Origin: Shewanella avicenniae
GTDB lineage: Bacteria; Pseudomonadota; Gammaproteobacteria; Enterobacterales; Shewanellaceae
Reading direction: 5' to 3'
NCBI RefSeq assembly: GCF_017354945.1
Contig: NZ_CP071503.1
Location: 1,550,001-1,614,000 of the forward strand
DNA: 64,000 bases
Part shown: positions 35,043 through 43,541 of the stretch, one piece after another
Layout: the number at the start of each line of letters is the position of its first letter
How positions within the stretch are numbered: the stretch's first letter is position 1
Notes under the pieces: generated by a model
Seen by the model: the letters and a program-made list of their open reading frames with translations, nothing else
What the model was told of the DNA's origin: nothing
The model's database searches: none
Program-made: the position numbers and the translations under genes

Positions 35043-35745
35043 AAAAGTTTCCCAGTTGGTGAAAACAGTAACGACTCAAGAAGGTGAGCTAACTATCCTG
35101 AAAGGCATCAATATGGAAGTCAAGTCTGGAGAAAGTGTCGCGATTTTAGGACCTTCTGGCTCAGGTAAGTCGACCTTGCTTGGCTTGCTTGCTGCGCTAG
35201 ATTCACCAACGACTGGCGAAATTAGCCTCGACGGTGTCTCTCTGGTGGGGTTAAACGAAGAGCAAAAGGCGGCGCTGCGAAAACAAAAGATCAGTTTTAT
35301 TTTTCAATCATTCATGTTGGTGGATACCTTAACAGCATTAGAAAACGTCATGCTGCCAGCTGAGTTATCTGGCATTAAGAATGCGCGAGAAAAAGCTACC
35401 CAGATGCTGAAGCGTGTCGGGTTGGAGCATCGCTTAGGGCATCTGCCTAAACAACTTTCTGGTGGCGAACAGCAACGGGTGGCGATTGCCCGTGCCTTTA
35501 TCTGCGAACCCAAAGTGCTATTTGCAGATGAACCGACCGGAAATCTTGATAAACACAATGCTGACCGTGTGGCGGATATGCTGTTTGCGATGAACCGAGA
35601 AAGCGCTACTACGCTGGTGTTAGTGACGCACGACTTAAATTTAGCGAAGCGTTGTCAACGTCAGCTTGAAATGCAAGATGGTCAACTTTTTGAAGTGACT
35701 GCAAAACAGAAAGCTGAAGTCGCAGCGGAGCAGGAGGCGAGCTAA
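35026..35745 (+). CDS. ybbA: ABC transporter ATP-binding protein YbbA
   Basis: An ABC ATPase of ~239 residues of the LolD/MacB type. Walker A is GPSGSGKS, followed by SFIFQSFMLVDTLTALENVM, signature LSGGEQQR and Walker B VLFADEPTGNLD. The frame is open from 34942, but TTG at 35026 is the likely start: AAGGAAG lies seven bases upstream, and the protein then begins right before the conserved core. It overlaps the permease gene by one base (TAATG). With YbbP it forms a putative ABC system of unknown cargo, possibly lipid or lipoprotein related, as suggested by the divergent tesA. Confidence 0.9.
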   Translation: MNNNAIKVSQLVKTVTTQEGELTILKGINMEVKSGESVAILGPSGSGKSTLLGLLAALDSPTTGEISLDGVSLVGLNEEQKAALRKQKISFIFQSFMLVDTLTALENVMLPAELSGIKNAREKATQMLKRVGLEHRLGHLPKQLSGGEQQRVAIARAFICEPKVLFADEPTGNLDKHNADRVADMLFAMNRESATTLVLVTHDLNLAKRCQRQLEMQDGQLFEVTAKQKAEVAAEQEAS

Positions 35746-38201
35746 TGGAATGGCAATTAGCTTGGCGGCTGTTTAACCGCGAACTTAAACAGGGGCAATT
35801 AGTGCTGATTATTCTGGCACTGATGCTGGCGGTGTTGTCCGTTACTGGCCTGGCGAGAGTCAGCGAGCGCTTACAGGTGGCAATTAATGGCCAGGCGTCA
35901 AAATTTATCGCCGCCGATCGCATTATCAATTCACCACAACCCATCGATGAAACCATTCTAAGCGAAAGCCAAAAATTGGGGCTGAAGCTGTCGCGCAGCT
36001 TGCAGTTCAATTCGATGGTATATGCTGGTGACGCATTTCAACTGGTCACCGTCCGCGCGGTTGATGATAACTATCCTTTAAAAGGTAAGGTGGAGCTCGC
36101 AGCGTCCCAGCCAGATCAGAAATTAGGTAAACAGCAGCTGTGGTACGAGACTCGTTTGGCTGGATTACTGAATCAACCCGCAGCGGTGGAAATCGGCAAT
36201 ATTCAAATGAACATGGCGGCAGAGATTTTGAGACTGCCAGATGGTGGTTTTAACCTGTTTGCCTCGTCGCCGGTGGTGTTGATGCGTCTTGATGATGTTG
36301 ATGCTACTGGTGTGGTACAGCCAGGCAGTCGAGTGACCTATCTGTATCAATTCGCGGGGGATGCAAGTGCTCTCGCTGAGTTTGAAGCGTATGTCAAACC
36401 CAAATTAAGTACTTCACAACGATGGGTTGATGTGCAATCGGGCGACTCGCCCGTGGCATCTGCAGTAAAGCGGGCAGAGCGCTTTTTGTTGTTGGCGAGC
36501 TTACTCGGAATCGCTTTGGCGTGTGCGGCCATTGGCATTGCGGCGCAACGCTATTGTCAACGCCATTACGACGTGGTGGCGATGCTCAAAACCTTTGGGG
36601 CATCTGCAAAGCAGATCCGCGGTTTATTTGGATTACACCTGTTATTGGTGACCTGTGTTGGAGTGATACTTGGGCTTATTGGTGGCTTTTTATTGGATAT
36701 GGCAATTACGCCAGTGTTGCCACCAGAAATTGCCGCCTATGATGGGCCGATTTGGCGCCCGATATTGCTCGGTATCGCGACCGGATTTATCAGCGCACTG
36801 ATGTTCTCTGCCTTTCCGCTATTAAAACTGCTCTCTATTCCGCCGTTGCGAGTATTACAGCGACAGCTTGAGGCATCAACCATTGCTAATTGGTTACATA
36901 CGGTATTGAGCTTGCTGGCGATGGCTTTACTTGGGTGGATCTATTCTCGCTCGTTAACACTCACCCTGACTGTGGTGGGCAGTGTAGTGTTATTAGGGCT
37001 ACTGCTCGCGCTAATGGGGTATTTATTGGTGAGCGCAGGGCGCACTGTTGGTATGAAAACTTCCAGTCCAGTAGCGTTGGCGTTGGCTGGGCTACGCCGC
37101 CGCGCACGGCAAAATTCAGTGCAATTGGTGGGGTTCTCTAGCGCTTTAGTATTGTTACTGACGATATTAGCGCTGAGGCAAGATTTGTTAAACGAGTGGC
37201 AGCAGCAGCTGCCTGAAAATGCCCCGAACTACTTCCTCATTAATATTGCACCTGAAGAAGTACAACCGCTGACTGATTTTGTTAAATCGCATCAGGTGGA
37301 TATGACCGATATTTATCCCGTGATTAGAGGTCGATTAAGCGCTATCAATGGCGAGGAGCTCATCACGCCAGAGCAGCGGCAACAGGGCGAACGTGGGCGT
37401 TTGGGCATTTCCCGAGAGTTAAACCTAACATGGCGTGAAACCTTACCGGAGAATAATCAAATTCTCTCAGGCCACTTTAATCAGCAAGCCAATGAAGTGT
37501 CGATAGAATCGGGCGTAGCGGAGCGCTTAGGTGTTGGCCTAGGCGATAAATTGACGTTCACGATTGATAATCAACAGGTTGAGGTTTTGATCGCCAGTAT
37601 TCGGGCGGTGCAGTGGGAAACGTTGCAGCCCAATTTCTTTATGATTTTTACTAAGGAAGCGCTCGCGCCATTTATGTACACCTCTATGGCCAGCTTTCAT
37701 CTAGATTCGAGCCAGAAAGAGGTGGTTTTGGCACTGATTAAGCAATTTCCTACGGTTTCGATTATTGATGTCGGCGCGATGATTTCACAGCTACGTGGCA
37801 TTATTTCGCAGGTTTCTATGGCGCTGACGCTTGTGCTCGTTATGGTGATCTTAGCTAGTTCATTAGTCATGATTGCGCAAACAGAAGCGGGAATGGCAAC
37901 GCGGCAAAAAGAGTTAGCCGTTTTGCGTACCTTTGGCGCCTCCGGTGGCTTGTTGCGATGGGCAACCACATTGGAGTTTGCCATTTTAGGCGCCGTTTCC
38001 GGGGTACTTGCCGTTACGGTCACTGAGTTTGCATTGTGGATTTTGAAAACCCAAGTATTTGAGCTGCAGGTTACTGCACATTATCTCTGGTGGTGGTTAG
38101 CGCCTTTAAGCGGCGCGGCGTTAGTGGCTATTTTGGGATTATGCCGTTGTGCTGGTTTATTGCGAAAATCTTGTGGCGAATTACTTAAGTTAGAAATTTG
38201 A
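35745..38201 (+). CDS. ybbP: FtsX-family ABC permease YbbP
   Basis: An 818-residue permease with about ten membrane helices. The first is close to the N-terminus (LVLIILALMLAVLSVTGLA). Then come a large periplasmic domain (~40-250), a first FtsX block (VVAMLKTFGASAKQIRGLFG), further helices and a second periplasmic domain (~480-650). The second FtsX block (ELAVLRTFGASGGLLRW) is near the C-terminus. This double-FtsX layout matches E. coli YbbP (804 residues). ATG overlaps the ybbA stop, so the pair is translationally coupled. It probably works as a mechanotransmission-type ABC complex; the substrate is unknown. Confidence 0.9.
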   Translation: MEWQLAWRLFNRELKQGQLVLIILALMLAVLSVTGLARVSERLQVAINGQASKFIAADRIINSPQPIDETILSESQKLGLKLSRSLQFNSMVYAGDAFQLVTVRAVDDNYPLKGKVELAASQPDQKLGKQQLWYETRLAGLLNQPAAVEIGNIQMNMAAEILRLPDGGFNLFASSPVVLMRLDDVDATGVVQPGSRVTYLYQFAGDASALAEFEAYVKPKLSTSQRWVDVQSGDSPVASAVKRAERFLLLASLLGIALACAAIGIAAQRYCQRHYDVVAMLKTFGASAKQIRGLFGLHLLLVTCVGVILGLIGGFLLDMAITPVLPPEIAAYDGPIWRPILLGIATGFISALMFSAFPLLKLLSIPPLRVLQRQLEASTIANWLHTVLSLLAMALLGWIYSRSLTLTLTVVGSVVLLGLLLALMGYLLVSAGRTVGMKTSSPVALALAGLRRRARQNSVQLVGFSSALVLLLTILALRQDLLNEWQQQLPENAPNYFLINIAPEEVQPLTDFVKSHQVDMTDIYPVIRGRLSAINGEELITPEQRQQGERGRLGISRELNLTWRETLPENNQILSGHFNQQANEVSIESGVAERLGVGLGDKLTFTIDNQQVEVLIASIRAVQWETLQPNFFMIFTKEALAPFMYTSMASFHLDSSQKEVVLALIKQFPTVSIIDVGAMISQLRGIISQVSMALTLVLVMVILASSLVMIAQTEAGMATRQKELAVLRTFGASGGLLRWATTLEFAILGAVSGVLAVTVTEFALWILKTQVFELQVTAHYLWWWLAPLSGAALVAILGLCRCAGLLRKSCGELLKLEI

Positions 38202-38279
38202 CAGCAGGCAACTTTTAGCCTAGCGGCAGTTGCCGTGAGGATATTATCTGCCGTAATTCTGACGTTAAATAGATAAAGC

Positions 38280-38304
38280 AAAAGGGAGCGTAAGCTCCCT
38301 TTTT
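38280..38304. terminator. Bidirectional terminator between ybbP and the 38-residue ORF
   Basis: AAAAGGGAGC / GCTCCCTTTT, a perfect ten-base stem with a GTAA loop, has a T-tract on either strand. It lies 79 bases after ybbP and 29 bases after the stop of the minus-strand 38-residue ORF, and so can serve both. Confidence 0.85.
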
Positions 38305-38332
38305 GACATTCGTAATCGGATGGTTAATCCAA

Positions 38333-38449
38333 TTAGTTCCACCAACCTTTAGCATTAACAACCTCAAGTTTGACCAAACCTTTTGGTAATTTCGCTTTTT
38401 TGCGTTGTGGTTTAGCAATCCCCAGCGCTTTTTTGATTGAATTCAGCAT
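38333..38449 (-). CDS. 38-residue basic protein, unannotated small ORF
   Basis: A short frame on the minus strand, ATG at 38449 to TAA at 38333. It has a strong ribosome-binding site, AAGGAG, eight bases before the ATG, which overlaps the stop codon of the upstream repeat-protein gene (TAAGGAG). That arrangement suggests translational coupling. The product starts MLNSIKKALGIAKPQRKKAK, continues with a Leu/Val-Lys segment and ends in KGWWN. It is strongly basic (about ten Lys/Arg), with an amphipathic N-terminus and an aromatic C-terminus. It has no signal peptide. A terminator follows within 30 bases. I recognise no family. It may act on the repeat protein, on membranes, or on nucleic acid; none is proven. 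Confidence 0.6.
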   Translation of the reverse strand: MLNSIKKALGIAKPQRKKAKLPKGLVKLEVVNAKGWWN

Positions 38450-38460
38450 AGTGATTCTCC

Positions 38461-38907
38461 TTAAGCAACTTGAGTTGGTTTGATTTTGACATTCGGAATC
38501 AGCGAGACATTAGTCGGTTTGATTTTAACGTTTGGAATCAGTGCTACTTCAGTCGGTTTGATTTTAACGTTTGGAATCAGTGCTACTTCAGTTGGTTTGA
38601 TTTTAACGTTTGGAATCAGTGCTACTTCAGTCGGCTTGATTTTAACGTTAGGAATCAGTGCTACTTCAGTCGGCTTTATTTTAACGTTAGGAATCAATGC
38701 CACTTCAGTCGGTTTGATTTTAACGTTAGGAATTAGCGCCACTTCAGTCGGCTTGATTTTGACGTTAGGAATCAAACTAGTTTCGGTTGGCTTGATTTTG
38801 ACATTTGGAATCAGACTAGCTCCTGCATTCTGAAGCTCACTAGCGATCACAGAAGATGAACTCAAGCACGCGATGGTTAAAGCTGATAATACAAATCCTT
38901 TAATCAT
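38461..38907 (-). CDS. Secreted protein made of nine 13-residue tandem repeats
   Basis: A 148-residue protein with an N-terminal signal peptide (hydrophobic FVLSALTIACLSSSSVIA, cleavage likely near residues 22-24). A short spacer is followed, from residue 31 to the end, by nine near-perfect copies of ALIPNVKIKPTEV. Each unit has two short alternating hydrophobic stretches (ALI and NVKI) separated by prolines, and a net positive charge. The first and last units vary slightly (TET, TNV, TQV). There is no catalytic domain, cell-wall anchor or transmembrane tail. It lies 118 bases downstream of the GGDEF/EAL sensor gene behind its own sigma-54-type promoter, and is followed by the coupled 38-residue ORF. 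I do not recognise the family; a structural, surface or bait-like secreted role is possible. Confidence 0.75.
   Translation of the reverse strand: MIKGFVLSALTIACLSSSSVIASELQNAGASLIPNVKIKPTETSLIPNVKIKPTEVALIPNVKIKPTEVALIPNVKIKPTEVALIPNVKIKPTEVALIPNVKIKPTEVALIPNVKIKPTEVALIPNVKIKPTNVSLIPNVKIKPTQVA
38464..38817 (-). repeat. 39-bp tandem repeat array (nine units) inside the secreted-protein gene
   Basis: Nine contiguous in-frame units of 39 bases, counted by the recurring codons for LIPNV on the minus strand. The central units are almost identical at the DNA level (plus-strand core GTTTGGAATCAGTGCTACTT or a one-base variant), while the outer units diverge. That pattern indicates recent expansion or homogenisation. 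There are no spacers, so this is not a CRISPR array. Confidence 0.92.
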
Positions 38908-38980
38908 ATCTCTATCTCTCTTATTTATAATTGCTAAGCTTCCAAGCCGGAGAGGCTCGATATAAAATCAGAGTAGATAA

Positions 38981-38997
38981 AGCATCTAGTGTGCCAA
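38981..38997 (-). promoter_or_regulatory. Sigma-54 (RpoN) promoter of the repeat-protein gene
   Basis: On the minus strand the sequence TTGGCACACTAGATGCT matches the sigma-54 consensus YTGGCACrNNNNTTGCW. The GG (-24) and GC (-12) are separated by exactly ten bases and the TTGGCAC block is complete. Transcription would start near 38970, giving a leader of ~60 bases before the ATG at 38907. The activator is unknown and no bacterial enhancer-binding protein gene is in the window. Confidence 0.65.
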
Positions 38998-39025
38998 TTT
39001 TAAACGTCGTAAAATTGACTACTTG

Positions 39026-42000
39026 TTAATTGGTTCCATTTTCCAAATTGTTTGAATTCATATCTCGTTCCAAATAAGCGGTAAACTCTTCCCTTGAAAT
39101 CGCCTTGCTGTATATAAATCCTTGAATTTCTTCACATTTAAGTGCTTTTAAAATATTGAGCTGGGCCGATTGTTCGACACCTTCGCCCACGACTGACAAG
39201 CCCATGTTGTGGGCGATCGTAATAATTGAATCTACCATTTTGAGATCGCGATCAGATTTATCGATATCGTCTACAAATGCCTTGTCAATTTTTAAGGTAT
39301 GAATGGGAAAGCGTTTTAAATAAGAAAGCGACGAATAACCGGTGCCGAAATCATCCAGCGCCAAACTTATGCCGAGCTTGGCTAATTGATGCATCACCTT
39401 GATTGCTTTTTCCGGCTGTTTAATGACGGTGCCTTCAGTAATTTCTAATTCTAAATTCGCTGCAGGTAATTTAGTTAATTGCAGTATCTCTTCGATGCGA
39501 GCTTGCAGATCTGGCAGTGCAAATTGACGTGACGATAAGTTGACCGCTACACGTCCATTAAATATGCCCTGCTGACGCCAATCCTGTGCAGCGAAACATG
39601 CCTTTTTCAATACCACGTCACCAATTTCAACAATTAGACCGGTTTCCTCAGCTAGAGGAATGAATTCTCCTGGGGATATCAGTCCATGTTTAGGGTGATT
39701 TAACCTGACCAGCGCTTCCATTCCTGCCAACTTGTTGGTGGCTAAGCTAATCTTAGGTTGAAAATAAACTTCAAAATAATCATCTCGAAGCGCTTCACGA
39801 ATTAAGCTTTCCACTTCAAGCTGACGTAATGCATTACGGTTGAGAGATTCAGAATAGAACTGGTAGCGGTTACCCCCTGCTGACTTAGCGTGGTACATCG
39901 CGATGTCCGCCTTACGAAGCAATGCTTGTTCGTTCTGCTCGTCTTCGGGGTACAGTACAATACCAATACTCACGCCTACGACCAGTATCTCATCAGCGAG
40001 CGCAAACGGGTCACGAAACGCTTCAATGATATCATTGGCAATGATCGCACTAGAGCCGATATCGGGGTTATTATCAATTAAAATAGCGAACTCATCGCCG
40101 CCAAGACGATAAAGGTTGGTTGACTTTGGCAGTGCCGTTTTCAAGCGAATGGCGACTTTTTTGAGTAGTTCATCACCCACTTGGTGCCCAAGCGAATCGT
40201 TAATTTTTTTGAAGTTATCTAAATCCATCATCATCAAGGTGTGATGGCTGTCTTTTTTGACCAAGTTTTCGAGGGTAACTTGCAAGTTTGATCGGTTAGG
40301 TAATCCAGTCAACAAGTCATTGTTAGTCAGGCGGCGCAATTCCGCTTCTTGCTTCTTACGATGGGAAATATCGGAAAATACTCCAACATAGTGGGTAAGG
40401 GTGCCTTGTTCGTCGTAAATGGCATCCACTGTCAGTTCCATCAGAAATTCGCTACCGTCACCTCTAATCGCTTCGATGTCAGAACTCCAACGTCCTTGTT
40501 GTTTCAACACCAGCATCAACTGCTTGTTATAATCAGCAGAGTACTTGCTAAAGTGCAGCGGACTGCCCAGCATTTGCTCTTGTGAATATTTGGTAATGAT
40601 GCAGGCCGCATCGTTGACTTCAACAAAGTGGAACTCGGTGTCAAGAATGAATACACCTTCGGAGATATTTTCAATCGCACGTTCAAATAAGCGCAACTGC
40701 TCTTCAGCGGTTTTAAAACTGTTGATATTTTTTATTGTGCCGGTCATACGTAGCGGTTGATCTTTGTCATCGCGCTCAACTATTTTGGCGCGGTCAAGAA
40801 TCCACAACCAATCATCATTTTTACTGCGAACTCGATAGGTGGCTTCAAAGTGTTCGGTTTCTCCTCGAAAGTGTCTATCTAACGTATCTTTGACGCGCTG
40901 TTGGTCTTGAGGATGAATATTACTTTCTTCGCCGTTCTTGCCTGAACGTTGTCCATCCATAGGGAATTCAAGGGCACCCCAAATATTGGAACGGTAAATT
41001 TTGCCGGTTTCAATATCCCAGTCCCACATCTCGTCGCCACTGCCCCACAACGATAACTTAAGACGTTCTTCACTTTGAGCAATTTGTCGTTGAATTGACC
41101 TTCTTCTTAAATAAGCTTTAATTAAAAAAACTAAAATTAAAAAGGTCATTATAGAATAGCAAATTTTTGCAGTTGTAGTTAACCACCAAGGGGGGGAAAT
41201 AATTATTTTAAGTCGTTTTTCTTTAGAGTTCTCAGATGTTATCGGATTTATAGCATTGACAATAAAATAATACTCACCATGGGCAATGTTTGTGTAGGTT
41301 GCAAGTTGTGCATCAGTTGAAACTAGCCAATTGCTATCGAAACCATCGAGCTTGTATCTATATTTTATATTTTTGTAACCGCTATCTGGACTGCTGAAAT
41401 AAATTGAAAAAGGGTAGTCGGAGTACTTTAGTTTTAGCTCGTCTTCTGTGTTTATTGATTCGCTTAGAATTTCACTACCTACGGCAACTTGTTTGTTGAA
41501 CAAATAGAGGTTTTCTAGATTTGTTTTTATATTTTCTGATGGTTCTAAATTTTTTATAAATTTTTCAAGATTTAATAAATTCAAACCTGATGTCCCTGCG
41601 AAAATTAAGTTTCCTCTATCATCGGAAATTATCCCTTGAGTATTATATTCTGGTTGCGCTCCGTTTTTAGAGGACAAGATATAATTTTTTTTCTTTACCT
41701 TATCATAAATTATTACACTTCTCACTGATGTTGAAATAACATAATTATCAATGCTCATTATAGAGAATATTGGGTTTCCACTATAATATACATCATTAAG
41801 GTTTCGCCTTTCTAGATCGTATGTTTCTATTCCTGACAAAGTTCCTATAAATATATTGTTGCTACTTTTATCAATAGCTACAGATACCGAGAATTTATCT
41901 GAAATTCGATATTTTTCATGTTCATCTATTAAAAATGTCCCACCTTGAGTGGCAGCAATTAGATGTTCATTGCTTTCAATGATATCAAATATTGGATTTC

Positions 42001-43348
42001 CTAAATCTACATCATAGGTTTGTATTGTTTTATTTTTTATTAAATCGTATTTAATGACGAGCCCATCTACCGTACCTATATATAAATAATTAGTGTCTTC
42101 TGATTTTGTTAATATATTAACACCGGAGGATAATATTTTGTTTTTACCTCCATTGCTTCTGTTTATTATATATAGACCTGAAATGTTTCCTACAAAAAAA
42201 TGAAAATCATTAAATTCTATCGCTTTTGTTCCTATTATTTCTGTTTGGATTTTTTGTGATTTTCTAAAGTCTAAGCTATAGAGTTTAAGGTTGTCGCTTT
42301 CGTCGGCATATAAGACTTTATCTTTGAATTTTTTGACAGACCAAATGTTATCGCTTTTTGTGCTTTCTATTGTTGAAATAATATTATTGGTATTTCTAGA
42401 TATAATGAAACCATTATTACTGGTGGAGAAAATTAAGCTTTTTGATGTTTTGGTTATTGAAAATATTTTATTGTTATTTATATCAATCTTACCAATTTTA
42501 ATTCTACCAGTTTCGCCGATAGAATATATCTCGCCTCTTGTGTTTATCGCATAGCAAATTTTGTTTTTTATAGTTATTGATAAGTAGCTGTCATTACTGA
42601 AATCTTGGATTTTCGTTGTAGATATCTTCAGTAATTTGCTTTCCGTTAATGCTATGAATGATTCATCGTTAAAATTTTCTATTTGGAGTATGTTGCTTTT
42701 TATTAATTGTTCATTTTTATAAAGGTTGCCACCAAATGTTAAATAATATACATTGTTATTAAGTTCTATCGATTTTTTAAGGTTGTTTAGTGTACTTTGG
42801 TTTTTTGTAGTGTTTTGGGTTAGTCCTATAATTGCATTAGGTGTTGTTATTGTAATTTTGTTTTCATATTCAGAGATGTCATTTATTGGCTCATAAATTT
42901 TATAATTTTCGAAAGATTCAGTATTTTTGTTATATTTGAACAGTCCTTGTGGAGTAGCTACTAACAATGCTTTTATGGAGTTTGAATATAAAACAGAGCT
43001 AATAAGGGATGATCCAAGTCCCGTACCGTCATTTGCATAAAATTGTTTAAACTCTTTTCCATCGAACCGGTTTAGACCATTGAGTGTTCCGATCCAGATA
43101 TAGCCGTCATCATCTTCAGCAACAGCTGTTACAGTACTCTGAGATAGCCCTTCCGATACTCCATAAGAGTCAACGTTTAACAGTACTGGTGGTGAAAACT
43201 CTAGCTCTCCATCTTGTTGTACGACATCAGTGGAAACAGCGTTACCATTAGCTACAGGAGAGGTGTCATCGGAAGCTTGTGCGGAGTAGGCTGCTAAAGA
43301 AAAAGAAAGCTGAACAAGAAGAAGTAACCCAAGAATTTTTATCGGCAT
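39026..43348 (-). CDS. Large membrane sensor: beta-propeller, Y_Y_Y, two PAS, GGDEF and EAL domains
   Basis: A sensor of ~1440 residues for c-di-GMP turnover. After a signal peptide (MPIKILGLLLLVQLSFSLAA) comes a ~680-residue periplasmic two-component-type propeller (GYIWIGTLNGLNRFDGKEF and similar blades). A Y_Y_Y domain (YRYKLDGFDSNWLVST), one membrane helix and two PAS domains follow. The cyclase motif is intact, LYRLGGDEFAIL. The phosphodiesterase residues are intact too: MEALVRL, VNLSSRQF, LEITEG, LDDFGTGYSSL, LKIDKAF and GEGVEQ. The frame continues 31 codons upstream to an ATG at 43441. I prefer 43348 because the signal peptide then sits at the N-terminus. The propeller part of the gene is strikingly AT-rich compared with the rest. 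Whether it makes or breaks c-di-GMP is not decidable here. Confidence 0.9.
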   Translation of the reverse strand: MPIKILGLLLLVQLSFSLAAYSAQASDDTSPVANGNAVSTDVVQQDGELEFSPPVLLNVDSYGVSEGLSQSTVTAVAEDDDGYIWIGTLNGLNRFDGKEFKQFYANDGTGLGSSLISSVLYSNSIKALLVATPQGLFKYNKNTESFENYKIYEPINDISEYENKITITTPNAIIGLTQNTTKNQSTLNNLKKSIELNNNVYYLTFGGNLYKNEQLIKSNILQIENFNDESFIALTESKLLKISTTKIQDFSNDSYLSITIKNKICYAINTRGEIYSIGETGRIKIGKIDINNNKIFSITKTSKSLIFSTSNNGFIISRNTNNIISTIESTKSDNIWSVKKFKDKVLYADESDNLKLYSLDFRKSQKIQTEIIGTKAIEFNDFHFFVGNISGLYIINRSNGGKNKILSSGVNILTKSEDTNYLYIGTVDGLVIKYDLIKNKTIQTYDVDLGNPIFDIIESNEHLIAATQGGTFLIDEHEKYRISDKFSVSVAIDKSSNNIFIGTLSGIETYDLERRNLNDVYYSGNPIFSIMSIDNYVISTSVRSVIIYDKVKKKNYILSSKNGAQPEYNTQGIISDDRGNLIFAGTSGLNLLNLEKFIKNLEPSENIKTNLENLYLFNKQVAVGSEILSESINTEDELKLKYSDYPFSIYFSSPDSGYKNIKYRYKLDGFDSNWLVSTDAQLATYTNIAHGEYYFIVNAINPITSENSKEKRLKIIISPPWWLTTTAKICYSIMTFLILVFLIKAYLRRRSIQRQIAQSEERLKLSLWGSGDEMWDWDIETGKIYRSNIWGALEFPMDGQRSGKNGEESNIHPQDQQRVKDTLDRHFRGETEHFEATYRVRSKNDDWLWILDRAKIVERDDKDQPLRMTGTIKNINSFKTAEEQLRLFERAIENISEGVFILDTEFHFVEVNDAACIITKYSQEQMLGSPLHFSKYSADYNKQLMLVLKQQGRWSSDIEAIRGDGSEFLMELTVDAIYDEQGTLTHYVGVFSDISHRKKQEAELRRLTNNDLLTGLPNRSNLQVTLENLVKKDSHHTLMMMDLDNFKKINDSLGHQVGDELLKKVAIRLKTALPKSTNLYRLGGDEFAILIDNNPDIGSSAIIANDIIEAFRDPFALADEILVVGVSIGIVLYPEDEQNEQALLRKADIAMYHAKSAGGNRYQFYSESLNRNALRQLEVESLIREALRDDYFEVYFQPKISLATNKLAGMEALVRLNHPKHGLISPGEFIPLAEETGLIVEIGDVVLKKACFAAQDWRQQGIFNGRVAVNLSSRQFALPDLQARIEEILQLTKLPAANLELEITEGTVIKQPEKAIKVMHQLAKLGISLALDDFGTGYSSLSYLKRFPIHTLKIDKAFVDDIDKSDRDLKMVDSIITIAHNMGLSVVGEGVEQSAQLNILKALKCEEIQGFIYSKAISREEFTAYLERDMNSNNLENGTN

Positions 43349-43541
43349 AAATTTAGTCTTTGTATAGTCGATGCCAAGTAGTTGAATGCCCACTTTTTCA
43401 GAAAGTAACCAATTTGTCAAAATGAAACGGCTAAGTAACATACGATTGAGTTCAGTTTGTTAATTTCTTCTGTCTTCCGTCAAATTTTTAGCCTACTGAC
43501 ATTTAACCGTCGTCCCTGACGCGTTGGATTTGGGTACTTCG

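Noticed and set aside
38207..38234. GGCAACT/AGTTGCC inverted repeat just after ybbP as a terminator
   Set aside because: The 14-base loop and lack of a T-tract make it weak; the hairpin at 38280-38304 is far better.
38464..38817. CRISPR array
   Set aside because: The units are contiguous with no spacers, are in frame with a signal-peptide protein, and no cas genes are near.
38470..38833. Two plus-strand repetitive frames opposite the repeat-protein gene
   Set aside because: They are mirror images of the 39-bp repeats, lack ribosome-binding sites and signal peptides, and the minus-strand frame has both.
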